This document shows positions 30,712 to 41,785 of a stretch of DNA of 64,000 nucleotides, in pieces. Numbering within the stretch: the stretch's first letter is position 1; every line of letters begins with the position of its first letter. This DNA comes from Chaetoceros tenuissimus (Eukaryota; Bacillariophyta; Thalassiosirophyceae; Chaetocerotales; Chaetocerotaceae). Made by a program: the position numbers and the translations under genes. The notes under the pieces were generated by a model. It saw only the letters and a program-made list of their open reading frames with translations. It did no database searches and was not told the origin of the DNA. The DNA lies in contig BLLK01000022.1 in NCBI GenBank assembly GCA_021927905.1, positions 1,488,001 to 1,552,000 on the forward strand. Direction: 5' to 3'.

Positions 30712-30884
30712 TGTAACACACAAAAAGAGGGATGATAGTATCTTATATTTAAAGCTATTCTGAAAGATGTTGTTGGACATGTTGTTGGATATCTTTTGGA
30801 AGAATTCTTTGGAGTCTTGGAATAATGAGGTTCGTCATATGTTTGACATCAATCGTGGAGCTATATTAGTAAATGAGTGTTACA
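30712..30884 (-). repeat. 5' LTR of Ty3/Gypsy element (right copy)
   Basis: 173 bp, TGTAACAC...GTGTTACA, 3 differences from the left copy. The next bases, AACC, are the target duplication. Confidence 0.95.
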
Positions 30885-33456
30885 AACCTTGAATACTCTT
30901 TCTGCTGTACCTCCTCCCATCACTTCGATTGCCTTCCCAGCAAGAACTGGTCCCATCCAAGCACGTCTTGCTCATCAAGTGCTGCCTGGAGTACTGGGTC
31001 TGTGCTATCATGTAAATGCATTGGTGTGAGTCGTTGCTGCTGGAGTGTTGCTTTGATTTGTTGGAGCAAAATGCTCTGCATCTCACGTTGGACTTTGTAT
31101 CGTTTAAACATAGCCTTAAGTTTTGACAATTCTCAAGTAACTTCTGCTGCTAAAGGGGACTTGTCGCATCTCAAAAAGTGCCACCTGTAATCACTCTCTC
31201 CACATCCAAAGGGACACATTGTCGATGTGTGTTTGGATTGGAAGTAGCTTGTTTCTTTGAACATAGCATCACGTTCGCATGTGTGGTGCCATCCATGTTG
31301 CACTTTAATGATGTTTGTACGTTTCCCTGGTGCCACTGTCTTCATGTATCTTTCTAATGCCTCCCAGTTTACTGTATCAAACTGATGTTGAGACCATCCT
31401 GTTTTTCCCATTATATACTTCTATTATTTCTCTCCCTGTAGGTGGAGACGTAGCTGGAATTGATTATGAGGTTGCAGCTCAATCTGTGCTTCATTCTTGT
31501 CAATGCATTTCATCACTGCGTAGTCTCTCCTCAGTGACTTTACAAATTTGTACTGTGCAAATCCCACTGCGCATTTGTTGATACTCAAGTCACCTCCTGA
31601 CACATTCAAAAGGTTCTGCCAATGCAATAATATACCTTCCACCATGTCTTTCTCATGAATTGCTTCTTGGGAATCCAAAGAGATAACATCAATCTGATCG
31701 TCGACGAATCCTCCTCCGTGTCTCACTATGCTCTGCTCTCCATCTGGATGAAGTAAGGTGCATCCTTGAGTAGTTCTGGCATGAGCATATTTTAATAATC
31801 CGATCATGACATTGCAATCTTGAGGGCCTTCTCCACTACCTTGTCCTATACCTCCTATGTTGTTGCTAGTTGTGTACTTGAAGCTTTTCTTCAATAGCTT
31901 CCCTGCTAGTCGTATATGTCTTTCCATTCCATGTAGTGTTTTAACTACACACTCTCCAAACTCCTTTGGCATGCCTTTGGATTCCTGAATCACTGTTATG
32001 ATCTCCCTTCACAGTAAGTCAAAGCATCCTGTTGCATCCTTTGGTGCTATTGCAATCAGCTGTCTCATAATCCTGCTGTATTCAAGCACATTCTGTACAG
32101 AGTTAAGGGCATTGTGTGCACTCTTTTTCTTGACTGCCCCATATGATTCTCTATTTTGGAAGTATCTTTGATCATGCGCTGCAAATTTACGGCCTACAAT
32201 CAATTTTAAAACGACATTGTAATCTTGTTCCATTAATTCAAGGATTCTCCAACGATGCACAAAAGGAAGTGTCTCTTTCATCAGTAGAGATTGTATTGTC
32301 TTTTCTCATCATGGATATGTGAAGCCATAACGGAATGGGAGTTCCAATATCTTTGCGTATATCTCTCATAATTCCTTATTTGTTGTCAGTGCTTGTAATA
32401 CATCATGCATGTTCAACCCTGAGAATCCTGGTGCTGTATTAAGTCTTGCCTTTCCAAATGCCGCTTCAAAGTCTGCTTTGTTGAATGTCCACTCAAATTT
32501 TGCTGGTTCTCCATCAATGGTTCTCATTTTCATCTCTTCAATGATTAGTTTCGTTGCATCAGCAAGTTGTCTGTACTCTTTGGCTACCTCTGATGCTACT
32601 AGTCCATCTAGAAATTCTTGGCTTCCTTTGCCATCTTCGCAGTGGGCGTGGGTGAATGGTGATATAGTTGACTGTTGTAGATGACGTTCATTGAACCTCA
32701 GTAGGATATCCTCTATTACTTTACTGTCAGTGACCTTCATCCACTGTGTTTTTAATGATTCCACTGGTTTGCCTACAAGGATATGGGTCATACTCTTCCC
32801 TCTTATGCCTTTTGATACCGTTCTATTCATTGCACATAAGCCGCGAGTCATTTTGCAATTGTAGATTGCTCTTATTGCAGAGTCCTTGGAACAGTTCATT
32901 CGATATGCCATTTCTTCAACCATAGAGTTATACATTTTCTTCCTCAACTCTGGTGCCTTTATTACTGCGTCCTTATGTTTTCTTTTTGATTCCATCCACT
33001 TGTTATAAGCTGCATTGTTTGCTTTATCCCTTTCCCATTCCTTCTTTGATGCTATTCTTGCTTTCTTTGCTGTTGCTACTTCTATAGATCATTACTCTTC
33101 AATTTCTCTTCAGCTGCTAAGAGTGCGTCAAGAGTTTTTCGTTTCCTGTGCAGTTTCAGTAGTTCATCAACAAATGTTTGTACTTGCTTTGGGTGATTGG
33201 CATTGATTGATGGCTGCGTCCATGTTAGTGGAATTGTATCTCCTAGCAATGTCTCTTTAGCGAAAGCTATCTCCATTGATCTATGATCCGATCCGTCAAA
33301 CATGAATTGTGGGTGTATGCCGAATGCTACCATGCTTTGTTTGAATTGCATTGTCCCAAATGCTACTTCTGTTGGTCTAGATGTTGGAGCTGATCTTGTA
33401 CATGTTGGTGGTGCACTATTTTGGACTAAATCTACCATGTCGTGCTGGGAAAACAT
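30885..33456 (-). pseudogene. LINE ORF2: endonuclease C-terminus, reverse transcriptase and C-terminal region, many breaks
   Basis: Read on the minus strand from the right: GSDHRSMEIAF (33270-33310) is the SDH(R) motif closing an APE endonuclease; FNERHLQQS, then APGFSGLN (RT motif '.PG.SG'); APKDATGCFDLL near 32020 (motif A with catalytic Asp); GGIGQGSGEGPQDC (motif B region); HGGGFVDDQIDV (motif C, Asp pair, near 31700); then HTCERDAMF..., CPFGCGESDYRWHFLRC (zinc-like region) and VLGWDQFLLGRQSK. Frames change at about 33000, 32330, 32000 and 31420, and TGA follows RQSK. All catalytic motifs are still legible, but the reading frame is destroyed. Confidence 0.85.
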
Positions 33457-33719
33457 ATTTACTATCTCTTGGTGATCATTTTGTGAATTGAAATCTCCTA
33501 AGACTAATACATCTCTACTTTCATCACGTTCAAGTCATTAAGAAATGCCTTCCTCACATTCAGTGCCAATGGATTCTTTGCCATTAGTAAAGACTGTTGT
33601 TCTCTATTTGCAATCGTTGATGTTGAAGAATCTATAGTTCCGCTGCATACTCTATACGCAAGTATTATTGATATATCGTTTGTGGCTGTGGCAAATCTAT
33701 GTGTGAGCCATCTCCTATG

Positions 33720-34272
33720 TCAATCTACCTCATTGCTTGTATGTCTCGCTGCCATATGCGACAGCATCGTCTTTACTCTCTTATGGATCTTTAATGGATC
33801 AAGTGCTGGTACAATTGTTGCTTTGCTTCGCTTTTGAACATTCTTTGCAACATCTGCTAATCCTGTTATCCCTTGTGCAGATAAATTCAGTTCCACACAT
33901 CTGCTTAGTGCTATACTGTCAGCTTCTGCCTCCAATATAAATTTCTCAAAATCAGTATGCCAATGCTTGGTGGGAAACCCCATCTTGTTGTATATATTTA
34001 TCTTTCCTCCAATCCTGCTCTTTTGCTTCCATGAACGTTCCAAACGCTTCCAATCTTGCTCTATCAACTCCTTCCATCTTCTTTCTAATATTCTCTTGCC
34101 AATATTCCTCCAGTTTCTTCCTCTCTTCCTTACTATCCTCAATGTGAAACCTACGGTTAAACAACTTGTTCCATTGGTCCTGTGTGCATTTCACATATCC
34201 ATTCCTACTCAAGGTGGTGCTGAGTTGAGAATTTCTCCCCCCTTGCACCGTGCTCCTTGAGAGACCTAACAT
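33720..34272 (-). pseudogene. LINE ORF2 N-terminal part (start and endonuclease beginning)
   Basis: Two overlapping frames: MLGLSRSTVQGG to about 33990, a basic, coiled region (EERKKLEEYWQENIRKKMEG), then a shifted frame with NKMGFPTKHWHTDFEKFIL and ALSRCVELNL, which resembles the strand carrying the catalytic Glu ('.. E.NL') at the start of APE-type endonucleases. Stop at 33720; the middle of the endonuclease (33457-33719) is too broken to read reliably. Confidence 0.55.
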
Positions 34273-36225
34273 GGTTGATCAACACCTTGCCCTTGCTGAT
34301 GTTCTTGGGTTAGTGGTGCTGATCCTTGGATAAAGTTTACATTGCTAAGGAAGTTAGCCATAACATAGTTTAGTTGGTTGGAGGTAACTGCTTGTTTCTT
34401 TCGGTGTGGTGAGTCTCCTTTCATATTATCAAGTTGCTGGAACAATTGCTCAAAACAATCATTGATATTTGTCTTGAGATTTGTAATGGATCTGGTACTT
34501 GTTTCATGCGTTGACCCCTGTGTTGTAATTTGCTGCAACAATTTTTCAGTAGTTGATTCCATTTGCTTTTGAAATGTTTCGTTATTCTGCTCCATTAGTG
34601 CAATGTTTGCTTCTAAATTTGTAATTGCTTTCTCAGTTGTTACTTTTGTCTCATATAATTGCTTTTCCATTGCTTTAAATCTTGCTTCCCATTGTTTCTC
34701 ACATTCTTCTAGTTTCTTTTGGAATTGAGACTTGATTGTTTGGATCTCTTTGTTTCTCGGTTCATTTGATGCATTGATTGCCACCTCTCCATGATCTACT
34801 ACTGTGACTGGAGATGCTGGTCGCTGTTTGTTCTTATTGTCTCTGTTGCTCTTTTGTTTACTTTCCTTCTTTCTTGCTGCTTGCTTCTGTTTCCAGAACT
34901 TGATAGAATTGTCATGTGATTGTACTTGGACTGGGGCTCTGTTCCGCTTGTAGTACATTGCTGCTGGCATATTGTCGTAAGACTCTGGTTCATATGGAGA
35001 AAAATCTGCTTCAATTGTTTCATTATCAAGCTCTTCTATTAATTCGTCGGGTAAAAATACATCAATAGGAACTTGAGTGATTCCTTGTTTTTCATGTTTT
35101 AGGACTGCTGATACTCTTGGGATTCTCTTTGGTGTGTAGTAGTAAATATTACACAACTCTGCCATCTTGTCTTCATTTAATGCTGATGTCATGTGATCTA
35201 GCATACTCTTCATTGCATCGACCACAACTCCCGATTTGAGGATATTACACACAAGATGCATTTTTCCATTTCTAAAGTAAATGTCTTTCACTAACTCTTC
35301 CTTCTTCAATGATATCTTTCCAATCCTGTTCTGCTGTATCCTGTTCCATCTCTGGGCAATCCTTGAACTTTTCCGGTGCCCGATTTGCCCCTGGATAGAT
35401 GTTATCAATAACTACTGCTGTGGTGTTGAACATTACTTGGTTCTGTCCTTTGATCCACTTTTTCTTTACAATTGGTGCCAATCCGTTGTAAGTGATAGCT
35501 CGTAGATGTCTAAGTCCAAGTGCTTTGCTTTCACATTTATTAAGATTCTCCAGAGCCAAGTCAATTACTTGCTGGTCAGTTTTGTTGCAGTATACCACAT
35601 ACGCCCTTGTTCTGAATGTAGTTTTTGCTTCCTTATCATAAACATAAATTCTATCACTATTGATTTGGACTTTAGTGTCACTGATTGGGTATGTGCTTTC
35701 CTCTAGATACTTGGTTATCTGCTCCTCTATGTTCATCCTATCAGACATTTGGTAATCTGCTCCTTTCAACCATGCTACTGGTACGTTATCTGTGTAAGAT
35801 GTAAAATTTCTTGCTCTCAGATAAATACAAGACTGCACTAACGCATTCTTGACTACTGGTATTTCTTTCAAGTCTCTCAACTGGGTAAATGCTGTTAGAG
35901 CCACATGGCATATGTGAAACTCTTCTTTGCCGTTTTTTCCGTATTGTTTCTCCCTCTTATAGTTGAAGATGTACTTGTCCCATTCCTCCACCTTTTCCCA
36001 CTTAGGTAGGTTGCTTTTTTCATCAATCTTACTGTCTTCATCACTGATGGGATGTACCTGAATCTCTGCATTAGCATACATCAACATCTCTAGTGCATCT
36101 CTAACCCCTTCGGAGTGGGTCATATACTTTGATACTGGAAATCTTATCTTGTAGTCCACATTGGCCTCTACCAATTCAGCTAACTTTTCTACAGGCTTTA
36201 CTGGAGTGCTAGTTTTAATAACCAT
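34266..36225 (-). pseudogene. LINE ORF1 (coiled-coil nucleic-acid-binding-type protein), one frameshift
   Basis: ORF1 starts MVIKTSTPVKPVEKLAELVE at 36225 and runs to 35272. The frame then changes near 35280-35320 (...DWKDIIEEG to ELVKDIYFRNGK) and continues to 34266. The first part is globular; the second has a basic region (KQKQAARKKESKQKSNRDNK) and a long heptad coiled coil (about 34460-34720). The layout globular, basic, coiled coil before an APE-RT ORF2 fits a LINE ORF1, probably an RNA-binding trimer or similar. I do not recognise the globular fold. Confidence 0.65.
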
Positions 36226-36759
36226 TGTTTTTGAATTTGTTTATGTAGTGTTTTCTTTTAATTAATGAATACACAAAACCTAGTTTCCGTTGGTCGTGTG
36301 CTAGTAATTTACTAGGCGAAATTGACGTTGGGAGGTAGGTGTGGTGTTTTCTGCCGAGTGCGCTATCGGATACGACGTGCGAATTCTTCCTCAGAAAAAT
36401 TATTTTTTCGTTTCCTACTCAATTTGCGTTTTGATAGTAATAACTGCAAAGAACACTGTCATTAAAAAGCATAAAGCATCATCTGAAAGTAAAATGTGAG
36501 TGATAGGCCATCAATCATATCTTCTATTTCATATTCTAAGCAATAGTGTACTGCAACTTAATATCCATCTTAATCTATTACATAAGATGAAGCAATCTTA
36601 TCCTCAACTTGATTTAAATAATTCATTTATTGTAATTAATAAATTGTGCCTTTTTACACACTCATCCTTGTATAGCTTTACCGCAACTTGGTATTGGTGT
36701 TTTCTTCATTTACGAAACAAGCACATTCAGCCTTTTTTTCCCTATTTTTAAGATGTAAC
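36226..36759. other. LINE 5' flank and 3' flank of glycosyltransferase
   Basis: The first about 180 bp are GC-richer than the rest and probably contain the LINE 5' UTR and its junction. I could not find a clear target duplication. The remainder is AT-rich with no supported gene. Confidence 0.4.
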
Positions 36760-38808
36760 TCAACAAAAGCGATCAGAAAAGACTTGATTTACAGAACCTT
36801 CATAATATGGTGTTATGCAATCTTCCACTCCTTCAGGTAGATATTTAGGAAGAGTATCTGGATGATGCACACTGAAGGCATGAATTGAGTCACTTCGCGC
36901 CACAATATGACCAATTGCCAAATTACAATTCTTCATTGCATACTTCCACTTATTCTTGTCAAGGGCTACCTCTTGTGTACATTGTAGCAATTTCTCTGTG
37001 TTGCTATTTTCAGGCTTGACATACTGCTCAATCATTCTCATGCGATGCCCAGCGCATTTAGATGAGTTTTTGGAGAAGAAGCGATTGTATAGCATTTCAT
37101 TCAGTGTGCGTTTGCTGTTACCTTCTACGATAGTCGCGTCACCGTCAAGAAACATAATGACTTGATAATCAGCAGCATATCTTGCAGCAAGGTATGCCAT
37201 AAAAGTATATTGGCCGCCACATACTGTTCTTTCAAATACTATTGAAGGAGTAATGACGGGTATCATGTGTATTTTGATGTTTCGAATGCTAAGAAGTTCA
37301 ATCAGCGTCATTGAGGATCGCAAGTCCGTTGATGACGACTTTATATTTGGACTTGGCCTCATTTTGTCAATAGGAATCAAAACTTGTTCAAGAAGTAATG
37401 CCATAGATTCAGTGCTTCCAAAGACTCTCTCTCCATACACCTCAAAAAGATTGCTTATACTTGTATTTAGAAGTTTCACTACTTCTTGATAGCTCCTTCG
37501 GGCTTGACCATCTACAACTGCCATCATATGTGTTGATCCAGGAGCATTTCGTATCAGATGAAACAGATTCAAAACAAGTCTTGGGTGTATACCTCCTTTG
37601 GATTCCTTATCAACACTCATAGATTTCAGAGAGAGACTACCATTGTATTGAGTTTGGTCATACCCTGGTCCTTCAACATGTGCGATAGTCATTTCCTGGT
37701 GTGTGGTGGGAATAAATGTGGAGTTTACATCGTTCCATGACATGGATAGATTACTGGCAATAGCACTTCGATTATCATCATGACTCATGAGAGCAGTCCA
37801 AGGCCACTCTGTAAACACTAGAAAACGCTTTTTCAACGATGCCTTTTCAGAAATACTAGCATTTGAAAACCATCCATCCATTTCAATTTTTGTTCTGAAG
37901 TAAATATTTCGCAAATCATCTTGTGCATTAATCTCTTTTTGCATTTTACTGATTTCACGACATGTTAGCTCTTGTATCCCATTAGGCAAAACACAATCTA
38001 CTTGCCACTGATACCCAGTATGTTTGTAATGAGGCCTACTTTGTTGCCAGCCTGCAAATTTTGCTTCTACAGCAGCTTCCCCTCCAAAACATTTGGTAGC
38101 TGTAGATATATTTTTTGGTTTCAACACTTCATATCCTAGAGAGGGAACAAAATTTGCCATATCTTCTCGATTTGAAAATTGAAAGCATACATCACAAGTC
38201 GGAGTAAATTGTTTGTAATTTTCGAGATATTGCCTTTCCAAATCAGATACAAACGTGGAGCCTGTAATAGCACATCCCAATAATTTGCCATTGGCAGCTA
38301 GACTCTGCTTTTTCTTTTTGTCTTCAATCAGTTGTTTTCGAACAATCAGTGGTCTTCGATCTACGGTAGCATGCAAAGGAATGGTCTGAAAATGGCCTCG
38401 TAAATCATCAATAGGGTCTGTACTTGACAACTCCTGTGGTGCCCATTCCATAAATGATTTTGCACCTCTATATGTCTCAAGTATGTTTTTCATTACATCT
38501 TCATCAAATGTTATTACATCATTGGATGGATTGAATGCATTTTTTGATGCAGATAATGGCCCAGACTTTAGTTTCGTTAAATAGTAGTCGTGTAGTAGTG
38601 GAGCGGCTTGTTTTGAACGGTAAAAATTATAATGTGCAGCAAGTGTAATGATCGTGAATATAATATATCTTTTCTTCAAAGCCGACCTTAGTAGTCTACT
38701 GCTTCGAAATGGAGAAGATTGTTTGTTATTAACAATATTTTGCTGTTTACTGCTTCGATATGGAGATGATGGCTTCCATTGTTTTCCTGTTAAAGTTGGT
38801 AGTACCAT
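36760..38808 (-). CDS. Type II membrane glycosyltransferase-like protein with DXD
   Basis: 682 aa from ATG 38808 (MVLPTLTGKQ). The frame opens 105 bp earlier, but that extension lacks a motif and would push the anchor further in. A basic N-terminus with a repeated SSP[YF]RSS motif precedes one membrane anchor (KKRYIIFTIITLAAHYNFYR). A Cys-containing lumenal domain follows: GCAITGSTF..., TCDVCFQFSNREDM, CFGG. Near the C-terminus, YQVIMFLDGDATIV carries a DGD metal motif, preceded by CGGQYTFMAYLAARYAADY. DXD placed at the end of a helix/strand pair is typical of nucleotide-sugar transferases. The CAZy family is not recognised; this is probably a diatom-expanded Golgi enzyme. Confidence 0.65.
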   Translation of the reverse strand: MVLPTLTGKQWKPSSPYRSSKQQNIVNNKQSSPFRSSRLLRSALKKRYIIFTIITLAAHYNFYRSKQAAPLLHDYYLTKLKSGPLSASKNAFNPSNDVITFDEDVMKNILETYRGAKSFMEWAPQELSSTDPIDDLRGHFQTIPLHATVDRRPLIVRKQLIEDKKKKQSLAANGKLLGCAITGSTFVSDLERQYLENYKQFTPTCDVCFQFSNREDMANFVPSLGYEVLKPKNISTATKCFGGEAAVEAKFAGWQQSRPHYKHTGYQWQVDCVLPNGIQELTCREISKMQKEINAQDDLRNIYFRTKIEMDGWFSNASISEKASLKKRFLVFTEWPWTALMSHDDNRSAIASNLSMSWNDVNSTFIPTTHQEMTIAHVEGPGYDQTQYNGSLSLKSMSVDKESKGGIHPRLVLNLFHLIRNAPGSTHMMAVVDGQARRSYQEVVKLLNTSISNLFEVYGERVFGSTESMALLLEQVLIPIDKMRPSPNIKSSSTDLRSSMTLIELLSIRNIKIHMIPVITPSIVFERTVCGGQYTFMAYLAARYAADYQVIMFLDGDATIVEGNSKRTLNEMLYNRFFSKNSSKCAGHRMRMIEQYVKPENSNTEKLLQCTQEVALDKNKWKYAMKNCNLAIGHIVARSDSIHAFSVHHPDTLPKYLPEGVEDCITPYYEGSVNQVFSDRFC

Positions 38809-38969
38809 TTTTTCTGAATTGTAAAAAATACAAACGAGGTGCAATCCACAGGTCGTGCCGCCGGCCCAGTTGCTTTGTGAATTAATTATGGTACGTACAG
38901 ATAGTACAGACAATGTTCATGTGATGCATTGGCCGAATCTTTGGTTCTTCTCTTCTTCAAGGTCAAGGT

Positions 38970-39180
38970 TAGGCCAATCGGTCGAACGGGGAACGGTGGT
39001 ACCCCCGTTTTTTAAAAAGAAAATCAGTCCAAATATTCGATTTTCCTAGGGATTTTCACCGAAAATCAATGAAAATCATAAAATCATGCCTTTTTTCCTC
39101 CCTTTTTCCCCGTCGCCGGATTTCGCGGGGATTCCCCATTTTAAAAAAAATATTTTCCCCGGGGTCGACCGATTGGCCTA
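38970..39180. mobile_element. MITE, 211 bp, 16-bp TIRs, 8-bp target duplication (hAT-like)
   Basis: TAGGCCAATCGGTCGA at 38970-38985 is perfectly inverted at 39165-39180. The element is flanked by direct repeats GTCAAGGT at 38962-38969 and 39181-39188. An 8-bp duplication with short TIRs points to the hAT superfamily. The interior is AT-rich at its centre with GC-rich shoulders (CCCCGTTTTTT, TTTTCCCCGGGG) and has no ORF. It lies between the divergent starts of a glycosyltransferase and a sulfotransferase relic. Confidence 0.85.
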
Positions 39181-39264
39181 GTCAAGGTAAGGTAAGGTAC
39201 ACATCATGATATTCAAAATGTAAAATAAATATGATCCACTACTCTATTTCCAAACTAAAAGAAA

Positions 39265-39935
39265 ATGTCAACTTTTAGATGCTTCTTGGCTGTAACAACA
39301 GTACTAGTTCTTGTTTCTACAACACACAAGACTACAAATGCCGTGTCGAGCAAGAAGAAGAACCATTCCTTCATATTCCAACGCCGAGAGCGAGGCTTAG
39401 GCAATTCCTTCTTCTCTGCATCAAGAGAATCAGGAGTCAAAGCTCGTAAATATCGAATACTGAAACAAACTAGAGGGCAACCAAAAGTTGAATTGATCCA
39501 CATAACCAAAACTGGCGGTTCAGCACTTGAAGCAGCTGCAGCCGATGCTGGCATCACATGGGGAGCATGTCACTATCGTGGTGACCTAGAAAAACCACAC
39601 TGCAACAAAATCACCAATAGAGAAGCTTTCACTCATTCTAAAAAGATTAATGAGCTTGCAGTCAATCTCAATAATTTCAACAGCCATGGTGCAGTGTCAT
39701 CAATGAGTTTTACAGGATATCAATGAGTTTTACAGGATAGACTTTGAAAAATTTGGTTACAACATGATGCGTGAGGATCATTGTAAAGAAAAGAGTCCCT
39801 ACATCCATGAAATAAGCTTGGATGATGATGATTATGAACTTCTTGACAACTATGATAATGATATCGACAAAAAAAGTAGTGGTGTAGGCAATGATGATGA
39901 TAACGATGATGTAGAGGAAGAACAGCTAGACTAGC
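39265..39935 (+). pseudogene. Truncated sulfotransferase-like gene
   Basis: From ATG 39265: signal sequence (CFLAVTTVLVLVSTT), basic stem, then KVELIHITKTGGSALEAAA (about residues 73-91), the PAPS-binding loop of membrane sulfotransferases. The frame stops at 39726. A 20-bp tandem duplication (ATCAATGAGTTTTACAGGAT, about 39700-39740) spans the break. Downstream, the frame INEFYRIDFEKFGYNM is the usual C-terminal end of this family, followed by an Asp-rich tail to a TAG near 39935. The central roughly 100 residues, with the 3'-phosphate site (R-P-x-x-R), are missing. So the copy is an internal deletion plus a frameshift, not a working enzyme. Confidence 0.7.
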
Positions 39936-40359
39936 TTGGTCAAAGGATCTAAAATGTTGGCAATTATGAGCGATAAATGGCTGATGTGAATATATACACT
40001 TGTCATACAAAAATACTTTACTTTAGATGGCGGCTTGAAAAATACTTTTGTTTTGGTTTAATGTGGCATGCGATGAAAAGTTTCGTATCTATCTTGACTG
40101 ATATTTAACGTTTAAATTTGTTATGGTGACAAGATGACTTTTGTCTTCTTATTTGTTGTTATAATACTTTGAAAGATATTGTATTTCCAAGTGCTTCACA
40201 TTATACATGAATTTCATAAATAATCGAAAAAGTCTCATCATCATTCTCATACCTCAAGCATGACCTTTATGAACTCTATCAGCCGAAGCAGTGTTTCTTA
40301 TACTAACGCCCGCATTAGGAGTCAGTTCAGATTTCCTTTCTATCATTTCTACATTCTCT
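39936..40359. other. Intergenic, copy of dispersed repeat
   Basis: No gene. 40105-40330 is the intact-looking counterpart of the relic at 17466-17925 and lies downstream of the EXS gene's stop, so it is that gene's 3' flank. Confidence 0.5.
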
Positions 40360-41785
40360 TCAAGCAGTACTCGACTTCCTCATGGGACTATTCTTTTTCG
40401 CAGCCCTAGATTGCTTGATATGTTCCCACTCTACACGCAGTAGATTCCATACAGCTCTACGAAAGACTTCCAAAAATTCTGTGCATAGGATATATGCATC
40501 GTTACTGGGAAAGATGGCATGTTCTACAAATCTCAATGTCCATGCATACCTCAAGCAAATATCAATAAGTACAACCACAACTGTAAGTGGGGTACCAAAT
40601 CGTAATCTTGGACGTAGAGCTGCATCTAAGCAGCTCACCTTTTTGTATTCCGGTCCACTGAATTTTGGAATACATGTTCCAACGGATTGACTCACTACAG
40701 CACTTGGATTGTCCAACATTCCCCAATCCATGACTATTTTCAATAAATAAAAAGTGAGTTTGAAATAGTAGTACAAACGTTTGCATTCAAAAAGACACTC
40801 CTTCCTACTCACCAATATCCCAAATTAAACAATAGGTAGCATTGATAATCATGAGAGCAATCAGAATCTTTTCCAACTGTACAGCATTCCGTTCACCACC
40901 CACAGTCTTCATATAAGCCGAAACAATCAATGGAAAAAGACTCGATGAATACTTTAAAGCATTCAAAATGTGTTGATACCTCTTTGGACAATTTTTCTTC
41001 AAACCAACATTGTACATGATCAAACATTGTCTCGCACGAATCAAATACGGCATAGCTGCAAAACAAGAAGGTACAATGATGGTTTCAAGAGACGGCGGTA
41101 CAGGTGATGGATAATGACTGGCAAGAATCCATAGCATCCCCCAATCAAAAAATACTTTGGACATGCTACACATTGCATCGGCAAAGAATACATCTACAAA
41201 TGGTACAGGTCTAGGTTTGCCTGTGATACATGTACATCTCGGTTTGACCAATTCCCATGCTCGTAAAAAGACTGTAGAAGATGCGGAACGTATCCATGCG
41301 GTAGACGGTAGAGGGAGTAATACACCGACCAATACCAAGAAGTAAAACATGAATATAGCTCCAATCGTCGATCCCGCCATGACTTGTATATAAACAAAGG
41401 AAGTCAAGTACAGAGTCAAGATGAGTACAGATGCAAATGACAATAATTTGACTTCTGTGATTTCCAAAAAAGGATTACGTTTCGGAGTAACCACTGCATC
41501 GTCGATATTGATGGGAAGCATTTCGTCATCGCTATCGTCCGTGTCGACACTATTCATTTCATCCGATTTATTTTCCTTGAGTTTTTTCTTTTGTTGTTCT
41601 TCCTTTTCTTTATTGACGTCAAGCATTAGGACGTATGCATAGTCTATTCCAAAGAGACGAAAGAGACATACGTTCATTCCCCAGAGTGCAATGGATGCGA
41701 TGATGACCGTTGGGGATCGTAATAGGGCTGTAGCGTAGCCGTGTCCTTCGCCAAATATCGATCCGACTTCTTGACCGCTGCTCAT
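40360..41785 (-). CDS. EXS-domain (ERD1/XPR1/SYG1) membrane protein, 2 exons
   Basis: Exon 1 41785-40813, intron 40812-40734 (79 nt, GTGAGT/AATAG), exon 2 40733-40360; 448 aa. The splice joins LIWDI to VMDWGMLD, the conserved EXS signature. Exon 2 has RYAWTLRF and FLEVFRRAVWNLLRVEWEHI, matching the 'FE.RR..WN..R.E.EH' end of EXS domains. Exon 1 has several membrane segments (about 28-55, 115-140, 142-165) and an acidic, Lys-rich loop (about 60-95). EXS proteins without SPX, like plant and yeast ERD1, sit in the Golgi and help retain or recycle glycosyltransferases and export phosphate. No SPX domain is present here, so an ERD1-like Golgi role fits the glycosyltransferase-rich surroundings (inference). 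Confidence 0.85.

Larger units (their letters stand above)
21796..30884 (-). mobile_element. Ty3/Gypsy LTR retrotransposon, 9089 bp, inserted in the LINE
   Basis: Two 173-bp LTRs (21796-21968, 30712-30884) begin TGTAACAC and end GTGTTACA. The flanks carry a 4-bp target duplication, AACC, at 21792-21795 and 30885-30888. The primer-binding site abuts the right LTR, so transcription runs on the minus strand. Order: gag, nucleocapsid, protease, RT, RNase H, integrase, C-terminal domain; RT before integrase makes it Ty3/Gypsy. The LTRs differ at 3 positions (about 98.3% identity). Four frame changes and one in-frame TAG interrupt the coding region, so this copy is probably not autonomous unless some shifts are programmed. 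Confidence 0.95.
21429..36225 (-). mobile_element. Decayed APE-type non-LTR retrotransposon (LINE), split by a Ty3/Gypsy element
   Basis: On the minus strand from 36225 to 21429, excluding 21796-30884, lies a two-ORF LINE of about 5.7 kb: ORF1 (34266-36225), then APE endonuclease, reverse transcriptase and a C-terminal region. The frame is broken many times by stops and shifts, so it is dead. The 3' end shows TATGTTGTTG-type short repeats (plus-strand sense, 21432-21450), as LINE tails often do. The 5' limit is uncertain and probably lies within 36226-36400. Removing the inserted LTR element and one copy of AACC restores a continuous frame across the site. Confidence 0.85.

Noticed and set aside
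40382-40690. Plus-strand 102-aa frame
   Set aside because: Antisense to the EXS second exon, which has clear family motifs and a supported splice site.
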